A DNA stretch of 64,000 nt from Actinomadura nitritigenes (GTDB lineage: Bacteria > Actinomycetota > Actinomycetes > Streptosporangiales > Streptosporangiaceae). This document shows, one piece after another, positions 43,232-51,276 of this stretch (the first letter of the stretch is position 1; each line of letters begins with the position of its first letter). The DNA lies in contig NZ_JAGEOK010000014.1 in the NCBI RefSeq assembly GCF_017573545.1, forward strand, positions 186,001 through 250,000, read 5' to 3'. The notes beneath the pieces are model-generated. The model was not told the DNA's origin. It saw only the letters and a list, made by a program, of their open reading frames with translations, and did not search any database. Made by a program: the position numbers and the translations under genes.

Positions 43232-44116
43232 ATGAATCCGGAAACAGAACCGGGGCATTCCGTGAACCCGGAAGCGAAGATATTCGTGCTTGTTCACGGT
43301 GGCGCGCACGGCGCCTGGGCGTACGAGCGATTGGCGGCGCACCTCCTCCAGGAGGGCCACCATGTGGTGGCGCAGGATTTGCCGGGGCACGGACTGAAAG
43401 CGAGATTCCCCCGCTCGTACACCACGCGGCCCCTGAACCCGCAGGAGTTCGCGACCGAGCCTTCTCCCATTGCGCACCTGACGTTGCGCGACTACTGCGA
43501 CCACGTCACCGCCACCGTCCGGCGGCTCGGCGAGGTCATGCCCGACCGTCAGATCGTCCTGGTCGGGCACAGCATGGCCGGGCTCGTGCTCAACCGGGTG
43601 GGCGAGACCCTTCCCGACCTCATCGGCCGACTGGTCTACGTCTCCGCCTGGATGATCGCCGATGGCACGTCGTTCAGCGACTACATGGCCGCGCCCGAAC
43701 TCTCCACCGGATTGATCCCGTCCGTCCTTCTCGCCGACCCGTCCGTCGTCGGCGCGCTGCGCATGGACTTCCGGTCGGCCGATCCGGCCTACCGCGCGAG
43801 TGTCAAGGCGGCCTTCGCCGCCGATGCGGACGACGGCGACTGGGACGCCGTCACCCATCTTCTGACGCCCGACACCCCTGCCGGCCCGCTGGCCGAGCCG
43901 GTGACCATCACGCCGGCCCGATGGGGCCGGATTCCCCGGACGTACATCAGTTGCACCGACGACCGGGCCCTTCCGCTCGCGGCCCAAAGGCGCTTCATCG
44001 GCGAAGCCGACGAGCACACCCCCGAAAACCCCACCGACGTACGAGAACTGCCCACCGGGCACTCGCCTTTCGTGTCCCAGCCGGCGCGACTCGCCGAGAT
44101 TCTGCTGAAGCTCTGA
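43232..44116 (+). CDS. Alpha/beta hydrolase
   Basis: 294 residues. HGGAHGAWAY oxyanion region near residue 22, nucleophile motif GHSMAG, and C-terminal GHSPF with the catalytic His. This resembles the plant-methylesterase-like/salicylate esterase group of alpha/beta hydrolases. The start is uncertain: ATG at 43232, or GTG at 43223. It follows the NmrA gene by 19 bp. Substrate unknown. Confidence 0.85.
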   Translation: MNPETEPGHSVNPEAKIFVLVHGGAHGAWAYERLAAHLLQEGHHVVAQDLPGHGLKARFPRSYTTRPLNPQEFATEPSPIAHLTLRDYCDHVTATVRRLGEVMPDRQIVLVGHSMAGLVLNRVGETLPDLIGRLVYVSAWMIADGTSFSDYMAAPELSTGLIPSVLLADPSVVGALRMDFRSADPAYRASVKAAFAADADDGDWDAVTHLLTPDTPAGPLAEPVTITPARWGRIPRTYISCTDDRALPLAAQRRFIGEADEHTPENPTDVRELPTGHSPFVSQPARLAEILLKL

Positions 44117-44216
44117 CCGGTAACGGGCCCGTGCCCGCGAAGACGCGCCGGCCTGCGACCGACCGGGCGACCGGCGACGCATGGCCGTCGCCGACGGATA
44201 TTTCCAAGGAGGAGCA

Positions 44217-44915
44217 ATGAAGATAGAGGGCAGTACGGCGTTCGTGACGGGCGCCAACCGCGGGTTGGGCCGGCGTTTCGCCGAGCAGCTCGTGGCGCGG
44301 GGGGCCACCGTCTACGGCGGTGTCCGCAACGTGGCGTCACTCGATCTCCCGGGCGTGACCCCCGTCCGCATCGACGTGACGGACGAGGCCTCGGTGGCGG
44401 CCGCGTCGGAAGCCGTGCCGGAGGTGTCGCTCCTCATCAACAATGCGGGTTCCTACACCGGGGCCTCGGTGTCCGACGGGTCCATGGACGACATCCGCCT
44501 GGAAATGGAGACCCACTACTTCGGCACCCTGGCGGTGAGCCGCGCGTTCGCCCCGCACCTGGCCGCCGCCGGAGGCGGTGCCATGCTCAACGTCCTGTCG
44601 GTGCTGTCGTGGCTGACCTTCCCCGGTTACAGCGGCTACGCGGCGGCGAAGGCGGCCCAGTGGTCGCTGACCAATGCCCTGAGGCTGGAGCTCGCGGCGC
44701 AGGGCACGCAGGTCACCGGATTGCACGTCGGCTACCTGGACACCGACATGGTCGCGTCCGTCGACGCCCCCAAGAGCGATCCGGCGGTGATCGCCGCGCT
44801 CGCGCTCGACGCCCTCGAGCAGGGCGTTGTGGAGATCCTCGCCGACCAGGACGCGCAGCGGACCCAGGCCGACCTCGCGGGCGGCGTCGCGAAGCTGTTC
44901 CCGGCCATCGCCTGA
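44217..44915 (+). CDS. SDR family oxidoreductase
   Basis: 232 residues. TGANRGLGRRFAEQL near residue 10, INNAGS near 82, YAAAKAAQWSLT (Tyr/Lys) near 143. A perfect AAGGAGGAG precedes the ATG. Short SDR of the CsgA/clavaldehyde-type reductase group. It follows the hydrolase by 100 bp, and a hairpin follows it. Confidence 0.9.
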   Translation: MKIEGSTAFVTGANRGLGRRFAEQLVARGATVYGGVRNVASLDLPGVTPVRIDVTDEASVAAASEAVPEVSLLINNAGSYTGASVSDGSMDDIRLEMETHYFGTLAVSRAFAPHLAAAGGGAMLNVLSVLSWLTFPGYSGYAAAKAAQWSLTNALRLELAAQGTQVTGLHVGYLDTDMVASVDAPKSDPAVIAALALDALEQGVVEILADQDAQRTQADLAGGVAKLFPAIA

Positions 44916-44984
44916 GCGGCCTGTGCCGGCCGTGCACGGTGCTCCATCGGCATGGCCGGTTCGGGGCCGGCGGGCGTCCGTCCG

Positions 44985-45015
44985 CCTTCGGGCCTCCGCT
45001 GTCGGAGCCCGAAGG
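44985..45015 (+). promoter_or_regulatory. Hairpin upstream of micro-ORF and exporter
   Basis: CCTTCGGGCCTCCG (44985-44998) can pair with CGGAGCCCGAAGG (45003-45015), with one bulged base. It lies 20 bases before the ATG of an 11-codon open frame that ends at the exporter start. It could be a terminator for the SDR or an mRNA control element. Confidence 0.5.
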
Positions 45016-45034
45016 AGCCCGAGGAAGGAAGTGC

Positions 45035-45070
45035 ATGACGTCGGGGATCGATGACGAGCGAGCGCGGTGA
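45035..45070 (+). CDS. Candidate 11-aa leader peptide coupled to exporter
   Basis: ATG, peptide MTSGIDDERAR, TGA. AGGAAGGAAG lies just upstream. The TGA (45068-45070) overlaps the exporter's GTG start (45067) and supplies the A of the ATG at 45070. The exporter has no convincing ribosome binding site of its own, so its translation may depend on this frame. Evidence is position and ribosome binding site only. Confidence 0.5.
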   Translation: MTSGIDDERAR

Positions 45071-46290
45071 TGTCGGGACACCGCCCGCCTGACGGTGACG
45101 CCGCCGGATACCGCGCCGTGTTCGCGGTCCAGGAGTTCCGAGCGGTGTTCGCGGCGCACGTCCTCTCCGTCCTCGGCGGTGTCTTCGCCGAGGTCTCGCT
45201 GGCGGTACTCGTCTTCCGACAGACCGGATCGGCGCTGCTGACGGCCCTGATCTTCGCTCTCGGGTTCCTGCCCTACGCCGTCAGCGGGGTGCTGCTCTCC
45301 GGTCTCGCCGACCGCTGCCGCCCCCGCGGCCTGCTGGTCGGCTGCGACCTGCTGTCGGCGGCCTGCATGGCCTTGATGGCCGTACCGGCGGCACCGCTCG
45401 CCGCGCTCTTCGTCCTCCGGTGCGCCGTCTCGATGATCGCGCCGCTCTTCACCGGCACCCGGGCGGCGAGCCTGGCGGACATCATGCCGCGGGACCTCTA
45501 CGTCCTCGGCCGTTCGCTCGTGCGGATCGTCTCGCAGAGCTCCCAGATCGTCGGCTACGGGCTCGGCGGCCTCGTCCTGGTGTGGCTACCGCCCCGGGCC
45601 GCGCTGGCCGCGGCCGCGGTGGCGTTCCTCGGCTCGGCCCTCCTGCTGCGCCTCGGCACCCGCGAGCGGCCCGCCCGCGTTTCGGGCGGGGGCGCGATCA
45701 CGGTCCGGACGATGGCCTCGGCGGGGCGGCTGCTGGGCGAACCCCGCATCCGGGCCCTGCTGCTGATGTGGTGGATCCCGCCGATGTTCTTCGTCGTCGC
45801 CGAAGGCGTCGCGGCGCCCCTCACGGACGCCGCCGGGGTGGGCACGGCCGGATTCGGCCTGTTCCTCGCCGCGATGCCCGGAGGCACCGTGGTGGGGGAA
45901 CTGCTGGCCGGCACCCTGCTGGGTGCCGCCGCACGCAACCGCATCACGCTCCCGCTCGCGGCGGTCGCGCTGCTGCCGATGGTCGCGTTCGGACTCCATC
46001 CGTCGCTGCCCGTCGGCACGACGCTCATGCTGCTCACCGGGCTGTGCGCCGCCTACACGCTCGGCATGGACCAGTGGTTCGTGGACGCGGTGCCGGAGGA
46101 CAAGCGCGGCCGGGCCATGTCGCTGCTGGGCGCGGGGCTGATGACGCTTCAGGGCCTCGGGATGGCGGTCGGCGGTGCGCTCGCCGGTGCCGTTCCGCCG
46201 GGGGCGGTCATCTGCGGGTCCGGAACCATCGGCACGTTGAGCGTGCTCGGCGTGCTGCTGACGGTCCGAAAGACCGGCGAAAGGAGGTGA
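45067..46290 (+). CDS. MFS transporter
   Basis: 407 residues with about 12 hydrophobic segments; the loop ADRCRPRGLLVG fits MFS motif A. Similar to actinomycete MFS exporters of macrolide-efflux/antibiotic-exporter type. Start GTG at 45067 or ATG at 45070 overlaps the stop of an 11-codon leader frame; the GAGCGAGCGCG upstream is a poor ribosome binding site. The gene ends with AGG AGG TGA, which is also a full ribosome binding site for the micro-ORF downstream. Confidence 0.85.
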   Translation: MMSGHRPPDGDAAGYRAVFAVQEFRAVFAAHVLSVLGGVFAEVSLAVLVFRQTGSALLTALIFALGFLPYAVSGVLLSGLADRCRPRGLLVGCDLLSAACMALMAVPAAPLAALFVLRCAVSMIAPLFTGTRAASLADIMPRDLYVLGRSLVRIVSQSSQIVGYGLGGLVLVWLPPRAALAAAAVAFLGSALLLRLGTRERPARVSGGGAITVRTMASAGRLLGEPRIRALLLMWWIPPMFFVVAEGVAAPLTDAAGVGTAGFGLFLAAMPGGTVVGELLAGTLLGAAARNRITLPLAAVALLPMVAFGLHPSLPVGTTLMLLTGLCAAYTLGMDQWFVDAVPEDKRGRAMSLLGAGLMTLQGLGMAVGGALAGAVPPGAVICGSGTIGTLSVLGVLLTVRKTGERR

Positions 46291-46296
46291 GACGAC

Positions 46297-46338
46297 ATGG
46301 CGAACACATCGCGCAAGCGGAACTGGCTGCCCAGCTGA
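46297..46338 (+). CDS. Candidate micro-ORF 1 after exporter (13 aa)
   Basis: ATG, MANTSRKRNWLPS, TGA. The ribosome binding site AAGGAGGTGA is a full match to the anti-Shine-Dalgarno region, six bases from the ATG, and contains the exporter's stop codon. The exporter therefore uses two AGG arginine codons, rare in GC-rich actinomycetes. That choice is the best evidence that the site is functional. Confidence 0.55.
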   Translation: MANTSRKRNWLPS

Positions 46339-46346
46339 GGGTAGCC

Positions 46347-46388
46347 ATGGGGCATGACGGGATCCCGCGGAACGGGCGGGCCCGTTGA
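46347..46388 (+). CDS. Candidate micro-ORF 2 (13 aa)
   Basis: ATG, MGHDGIPRNGRAR, TGA. GAGGG, which overlaps the stop of micro-ORF 1 (TGAGGG), lies eight bases upstream. Weaker than micro-ORF 1 and could be chance; it may also be the end of a decayed longer frame. Confidence 0.3.
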   Translation: MGHDGIPRNGRAR

Positions 46389-46393
46389 CGGCG

Positions 46394-46425
46394 ACGAGGT
46401 GGCGGGGCTCGCCCCGCCACCTCGT
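46394..46425. terminator. Bidirectional terminator hairpin
   Basis: A 14-bp stem (46394-46407 with 46412-46425) with a CTCG loop, between the micro-ORFs and the HxlR gene on the minus strand. Confidence 0.85.
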
Positions 46426-46467
46426 TCCGGCGGCGCGGGACGCGGGGACGGCTGGTCCACGCGGGCG

Positions 46468-47085
46468 TCAGCCGGCCTGCGCGGGGCCGGTGAGGGCGGT
46501 GACGTCGCCGGTGAACACGGCGTCGGCCTCGTCGGGGGCCAAGCGTCCCGACAGCAGGCCGAGAATGGTCGGCGGGTCCGCGGCGACGACGAGGTCGGCG
46601 TCCTGCGCGGTGCCCACCCGGGCCTGCACGCGGCCCTTGCCGGTGCGCACGACCACGGGCTCGTCGCCGGTCTCCAGCTGGATCGTGCGCTCGGCGCCGT
46701 CCGCCGGAGGCTGGTGGACGACCTCGGCGGCCAGCACGAGCCATTTCGACCGGAAGGTGTCGCCCTCCGGCGGGCGGACCATCAGAGGCGCGCCCCAGCG
46801 GGCCAGTTCCCGCAGCGCGGGCTCCAGTTCCCGGCCGCGTTCGGTGAGCCGGTAGACGGTGGTGGCGATCGGCGGCGGCTCCTTCCCGGCGGCCACCACT
46901 CCCGCGTCGGTGAGCTGGCGCAGCCGGTCGGCCAGCAGGTTGGAGGCGATGCCGGGCAGCCCGTCGCGGAGGTCGGTGTAGCGGCAGGGTCTGATCAGCA
47001 GTTCCCGGACGATGAGCAGCGACCACCTGTCTCCGATCACGTCCAGCCCGCGTGCCAGCGCGCAGTACTCGCCATAGGACTTCAC
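46468..47085 (-). CDS. HxlR family regulator with C-terminal SCP2-like domain
   Basis: 205 residues. Winged helix ALDVIGDRWSLLIVRELL type (GLDVIGDRWSLLIVREL at residue 13) for HxlR, then a domain of about 90 residues (TIQLETGDEPVVVRTG...) resembling a sterol-carrier-like fold, common in actinomycete HxlR proteins. Divergent from the DHA2 pump at 47145, which it probably represses. ATG start. Confidence 0.9.
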   Translation of the reverse strand: MKSYGEYCALARGLDVIGDRWSLLIVRELLIRPCRYTDLRDGLPGIASNLLADRLRQLTDAGVVAAGKEPPPIATTVYRLTERGRELEPALRELARWGAPLMVRPPEGDTFRSKWLVLAAEVVHQPPADGAERTIQLETGDEPVVVRTGKGRVQARVGTAQDADLVVAADPPTILGLLSGRLAPDEADAVFTGDVTALTGPAQAG

Positions 47086-47128
47086 GAACGCGATCCTAAC
47101 ATCGACGATTGACTTACTATTCTATTCA

Positions 47129-47143
47129 CTTTAGTTTCTAAAG
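47129..47143. promoter_or_regulatory. Palindrome at pump start
   Basis: CTTTAG (47129-47134) and CTAAAG (47138-47143) with a 3-base spacer end one base before the pump ATG. The surrounding 35 bp is AT-rich (TTGACTTACTATTC), consistent with a promoter and an HxlR binding site, with a very short leader. Confidence 0.6.
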
Positions 47144-47144
47144 C

Positions 47145-48689
47145 ATGATCCGCTCGTCTCGCGGTCCCGCGCTCGCGACCCTCTGCCTGGCGTCCCTCCT
47201 GATCAACCTGGACACGACGATCGTCAACGTCACCCTGCCCAGCCTCGTCCGGCAGCTGGACGCCTCGACCACCGAGCTGCAATGGGTGGTGGACGCCTAC
47301 AACCTGGTGTTCGCCGCGTGCGTCCTCGCGGCCGGCAGCCTCGGCGACCGGCTGGGACGCCGCAACGCGCTGCTCGCCGGGCTCGGCGTCTTCGGCCTGG
47401 GAAGCCTGGCCGGATCGTTCGGCGACACGACCGGCCAGCTGATCGCCGCCCGCGCAGTGATGGGCCTGGGCGCCGCGATCATCTTCCCGGCCACCCTGTC
47501 GGCGATCTCCAACCTGTTCCCCGGACGCCGCGAACGGGCCAAAGCCATCGGCCTGTGGGGCGCCACCACCGGCGCCGGCATCGCCCTCGGGCCCATCGTC
47601 GGCGGCCGGTTGCTCGAGTGGTTCTGGTGGGGCAGCGTCTTCGTCGCCATGGTGCCCGTCGCCGCCACCGTCCTGGTCCTGACCGTCCTGTTCGTCCCCG
47701 ACTCCCGCGACCGGTCCACCCCGCCCCCGGACTGGATCGGACTGGTCCTGTCCACGGCCGGAATGGCCGCCCTGGTCTTCGCCATCATCCAGGCGTCCGA
47801 ATGGGGATGGCGCTCGGGACGCGTCGCCGCCGGGATCTGCGCAGGGGTCGCCCTGCTCGCGGTGTTCCTGTTCGCCGAGCGCCGCTCCGCCCATCCCATG
47901 ATCGACATCGCCCTGTTCCGCAACCCGCGCTTCACCGCCGCAAGCGCCGCGGTGACCGTGGCGTTCTTCGCGCTGTCGGGCTTCATCTTCCTGATCACCC
48001 AGTACTTCCAGCTCGTCAAGGGCTACGCCCCGCTGGAGACCGGGGTCCGCCTGCTGCCCGTCGCGCTGTCGGTCGCGGCCGGCTCGGTGCTCGGCGCGCG
48101 GCTCACCGTCCGGGCGGGCAACAAGGCGGTCGTCACCGCCGGCCTGCTCCTGCTGGCCACCGCGTTCCTGTGGATCTCCACCGCGTCCGCCGGCACCGCC
48201 TACCCGCAGCTCGCAATCCAGATGGTCGTCCTCGGGGCCGGCATGGGCCTGACCAGCGCCCCGGCGACGGAAGCGATCATGGGTGCGGTATCGCCGGACA
48301 AGGCCGGCGTCGGGTCCGCCGTCAACGACGCGACGCGCCTGCTCGGCGGAACCCTCGGCGTCGCCGTCATCGGCAGCATCGCCGCCTCGCTCTACCTCGA
48401 CCGCCTGCACGCCACCGCTCCGGCGGGTCTCCCCACCCCGGCCGCCCGCGCCGCGGACGACTCGCTCGGCGGCGCGCTCCAGGTCGCGTCACGGCTCCCG
48501 GCCGGGCAGGCCGGCCACCTCCGCTCGGCCGCCGTGGACGCCTTCCTGCACGGTTTCCACTACGGCTGCCTGACCGCGGCAGCGCTCGTCACCGCGGGCG
48601 CCGTGCTCGCCGTGCTGTTCCTTCCCGTCCATCCCGCCGTGCCGCGCTCCGCCGAGAGCGAGACCCTTCCCGACCCCGTCGGCATGTGA
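47145..48689 (+). CDS. MFS drug transporter, DHA2 family
   Basis: 514 residues. LDTTIVNVTLPSLVRQL in TM1 and GDRLGRRNALLAG motif A; about 14 hydrophobic segments. Divergent from the HxlR gene, which likely represses it. ATG start sits immediately after a palindrome, suggesting a leaderless or near-leaderless transcript. It is followed by a second HxlR gene on the opposite strand, 30 bp from its stop. Confidence 0.93.
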   Translation: MIRSSRGPALATLCLASLLINLDTTIVNVTLPSLVRQLDASTTELQWVVDAYNLVFAACVLAAGSLGDRLGRRNALLAGLGVFGLGSLAGSFGDTTGQLIAARAVMGLGAAIIFPATLSAISNLFPGRRERAKAIGLWGATTGAGIALGPIVGGRLLEWFWWGSVFVAMVPVAATVLVLTVLFVPDSRDRSTPPPDWIGLVLSTAGMAALVFAIIQASEWGWRSGRVAAGICAGVALLAVFLFAERRSAHPMIDIALFRNPRFTAASAAVTVAFFALSGFIFLITQYFQLVKGYAPLETGVRLLPVALSVAAGSVLGARLTVRAGNKAVVTAGLLLLATAFLWISTASAGTAYPQLAIQMVVLGAGMGLTSAPATEAIMGAVSPDKAGVGSAVNDATRLLGGTLGVAVIGSIAASLYLDRLHATAPAGLPTPAARAADDSLGGALQVASRLPAGQAGHLRSAAVDAFLHGFHYGCLTAAALVTAGAVLAVLFLPVHPAVPRSAESETLPDPVGM

Positions 48690-48719
48690 CGGGCGTCCGG
48701 CCCCGGCGCGCGCGGCCGG

Positions 48720-49394
48720 TCACGGAGCGGGCGCGACCTCGGGACGGGTGAGAGCGGCGAGGAGGCGTTCGAAAGCCTCCCGGTCACCGCCGACGGTCAC
48801 CTGGCCCGCGCTCAGGGCCTCCGCCAGGTTCCGTTTCCTGGTCATGAGGGACGCGAACGTCCTGGCGTCGGTGTCGATCGTGGCGTCGGGACGGGCGTTG
48901 TCCCCGCGTTCGATGTCGATGCCGCCGGCGTCGAGGCGGACGACGAAATGGTCCTCGCCGAAGCGGATCGCGAAGGTGCCGGCGAGGTCGTCGCCGGCCG
49001 GGGGAGTGAAGTCGTCGCGCAGCGCCAGCATGACCGCGTCGCTGCTGATGTGGGCCTCCAGATCGCGGAACGGGGAGCGGCGCCCCCAGCGGCCGAGCTC
49101 GACCAGGACCGGCTCGAGCTCCCGGCCCCAGTCGGTCAGCTCGTACACCCACGACGCGCTCGGTGGAGCGAGCTTTCGCCTGCGGAGCAGCCCGAGCCCT
49201 TCCAGCTCGCGAAGGCGGCGCGACAGCCGGTTGGGGCCGGCGTTGGGCAGCCCGGCCCGCAGGTCGGTGAACCGCTTGGGCCCGAACAGCAGCTCGCGGA
49301 TGATCAGCAGAGCCCAACGCTCACCGATGAGGTCCAAGGCGTGCGCCGTCGCGCAGGCCTCTCCATAGGTGCGAGTGCTCTCCACGCCTGGCAT
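48720..49394 (-). CDS. HxlR family transcriptional regulator
   Basis: 224 residues. HxlR winged helix near residues 18-50 (ALDLIGERWALLIIRELLFGPKRF), then an SCP2-like C-terminal domain (FAIRFGEDHFVVRL...). Similar two-domain plan to the protein at 46468, so the two are paralogues. Convergent with the DHA2 pump. No obvious target beyond the decayed region downstream. Confidence 0.88.
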   Translation of the reverse strand: MPGVESTRTYGEACATAHALDLIGERWALLIIRELLFGPKRFTDLRAGLPNAGPNRLSRRLRELEGLGLLRRRKLAPPSASWVYELTDWGRELEPVLVELGRWGRRSPFRDLEAHISSDAVMLALRDDFTPPAGDDLAGTFAIRFGEDHFVVRLDAGGIDIERGDNARPDATIDTDARTFASLMTRKRNLAEALSAGQVTVGGDREAFERLLAALTRPEVAPAP

Positions 49395-49493
49395 GTTAAC
49401 CGGTGAGGTTCGGCAGCGGTTCCAACAGGTTCCCCTGCCGTACTCGCGACTGCCTTGGCGGAACCGGCCCGTGCGGCGGCGCGTGCCCGCCGA

Positions 49494-49724
49494 TCATGAC
49501 CACCTCCGCGCGCGTCGGTCGGCGGTGACCAGCCTGGCGAGGCCCGCGACGATGAGGGCGAGTGCCGCCAGGCAGCCGGCGGTGAGCGGGGGCGCGGTTC
49601 ACGACCACCCCGAGCGTGATGGCAGCCGACGGGGCCCACACCGGCGAAGACGGCGTAGGCGGTGCCCCGGGATGGTGCGCATGGCGATGGTGAGGGGGTA
49701 GACCGCGGCCGCGGCCAGGCTAGC
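49494..49724 (-). pseudogene. Remnant of SMR-family small multidrug pump
   Basis: Pieces in different frames: VYPLTIAMRTIPG, then GTAYAVFAGVGPVG, then ITLGVVV, then LTAGCLAALALIVAGLARLVTADRRARR. Joined, they match the C-terminal two-thirds of EmrE/SugE-type proteins (IPxGTAYAVWxGIGAVG). The N-terminal membrane helix is missing and there are at least two frameshifts. Confidence 0.7.
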
Positions 49725-49872
49725 CGTGCGGGGAGATCCGCAGGGCACTGCTTCGGGCGCCGACGACGAACCCGCGGGCCCGCAGGTCCTCGCCGAGCCG
49801 GGTGGCGTCGTGGCCGGGGAGCGTCGCGCCGACGATCCCCGAGCGGTGCCCGGGGCCCCGATCGATGATCAC
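49720..49872 (-). pseudogene. Remnant of class V aminotransferase-like gene
   Basis: SGIVGATLPGHDATRLGEDL followed by ARGFVVGARSSALRISPHG matches the C-terminal end of kynureninase/cysteine-desulfurase-like class V enzymes, ending in RISPHG where members continue with HYYN. Nothing upstream in the frame is similar. It abuts the SMR remnant. Confidence 0.6.
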
Positions 49873-50036
49873 TGTGGCGCCCAGCAAACACCGGTTACGC
49901 CAAGGCCGACGCCTACGGAGGCATCGAGCACGGCGGCAACCGGCGCATCCGCGGCATCGCCTCAAGCCACGCGGCAGCTGGACACCGACCGGGCACATCA
50001 CCCCGCGCACAGCCTGACCGCCCAGCGCTCACGACG

Positions 50037-50215
50037 CCGGCACACCACCGCAAACCAGACCCAAGGGCCGAGGCACTCGCCTGCGCGCCTGCCCCTTCGG
50101 TCCCGGCAGTCACGGAAGACCGGCCCCGTAACGACGAAGACCCCGGAGCTTGCCGCTCCGGGGTCTGATTCGTCACCGTGGGGGTGGGACTTTCGTCTGC
50201 ACCCCTTGAGTGGGC
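50037..50215 (+). repeat. Dispersed repeat copy B
   Basis: About 180 bp. Similar to copy A throughout and to 61335-61453 from 50098 on. It contains the hairpin AGACCCCGGAGC (50138-50149) with its complement (50155-50166). It ends GAGTGGGC, identical to the tRNA-Leu flank plus the last five tRNA bases. Confidence 0.85.
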
Positions 50216-50216
50216 T

Positions 50217-50295
50217 ACTGACGAAACTCTTTGATCAGCGACAACGCGAAGCCCCCGCACCACCGGATTCCACGCTAAGCAAGATCATCTTTCAC
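50217..50295 (+). repeat. Second dispersed repeat, copy 1
   Basis: ACTGACGAAACTC...GATTCCAC...AAGATCATCT is shared with 54610-54685. It directly follows copy B of the first repeat and lies 56 bp before the IS5-family element. Confidence 0.7.
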
Positions 50296-50351
50296 TCGAT
50301 AGCCCTGAGTCGTCTCCGACTGCCTCTCGGACTTGTGACTGTCGCTGCTTA

Positions 50352-51244
50352 GAGGTCATAACAAAATGTGCATGTAGCGCGACATGTAGTGATGGTCGGG
50401 TGTGGTGTGGGCGGGTGCGTAAGGGCGAGCAACCCCCATGGATCGTGCCCGACAGCCTGTGGGAGCGGATCGAGCCGCTGCTGCCGAAAGTGGAGCGCCG
50501 TAAGCGCCATGCCGGGCGTAAGCGGCTGGACGACCGCAAGGTGTTGTGCGGGATCTTGTTCGTCCTGCACACCGGGATCCGGTGGGAGTACCTGCCCCAA
50601 GAGCTGGGGTTCGGGTCGGGCATGACGTGCTGGCGCCGACTGGCCGAATGGCATCAGGCCGGGGTGTGGGAGCGGCTGCACCGGCTCCTACTGGAGGAGC
50701 TGCATGCCGCCGGGCAGCTGGACTGGTCCAGGGCGATGATCGACAGCTCCCACGTGCGGGCATTGAAAGGTGACCCAAAACCGGGCCGAGCCCGGTCGAC
50801 CGCGGCCGGCCAGGCTCCAAACACCACCTGCTGACCGACGGCCACGGCACCCCGCTCGCCCTGTCGTTGACCGGCGGGAACCGCAACGACGTCACTCAGT
50901 TGATGTCGCTGCTGGAGGCGGTGCCACCGGTCCGGGGCCGGGTCGGCCGGCCTCGGCGAAGACCCGGGCGGCTGCTGGCCGACCGCGGCTACGACCACGA
51001 CAAATACCGGCGGCTGGTCTGGGCCAAGGGCATCAAGCCGGTCATCGCCCGCCGCGGCGCCCCGCACGGATCCGGGCTGGGCGTCCAACGCTACGTCGTC
51101 GAACGGACCATCGGCCTGCTGCACTGGTTCCGCCGTTTACGCATCCGCTGGGAGATCCGCGACGACATCCACGAAGCCCTCATGACCCTCGCCGCAGCCA
51201 TCATCTGCTGGCGACGCCTCGTCCGCTGATTCTGTTACGACCTC
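50352..51244 (+). mobile_element. Complete IS5-family insertion sequence
   Basis: 893 bp. Terminal inverted repeats GAGGTCATAACAAAAT (left) and GAGGTCGTAACAGAAT (right, on the complement) match at 14 of 16 positions. A TTA target duplication is on both sides (50349-50351 and 51245-51247). It contains a transposase in two overlapping frames. Small size, 3-bp duplication and DDE transposase with programmed frameshift agree with the IS1031/IS427-type branch. Inserted in a decayed, repeat-rich stretch. Confidence 0.93.
50415..51229 (+). CDS. IS5-family transposase via -1 frameshift
   Basis: Frame 1 (GTG at 50415 to 50834) encodes the N-terminal half, with WERIEPLLPK and MIDSSHVRALKGDPKP; frame 2 resumes as TGPSPVDRGRPGSKHHLLTDGHG and ends at 51229 with the DDE core (LADRGYDHDKYR, RYVVERTIGLLHWFRRLR). 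Slipping back one base on AAAA at 50777-50780 joins ALKGDPK to TGPSPVD, as in intact relatives. So the element is probably active through programmed frameshifting, not dead. Confidence 0.88.
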
Positions 51245-51276
51245 TTAGGGCAGGGGCACCCGCATTGTTCGGTCGC

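Noticed and set aside
50352..51244. Dead transposase pseudogene
   Set aside because: The single shift falls on an AAAA run and family members frameshift; ends and target duplication are intact.
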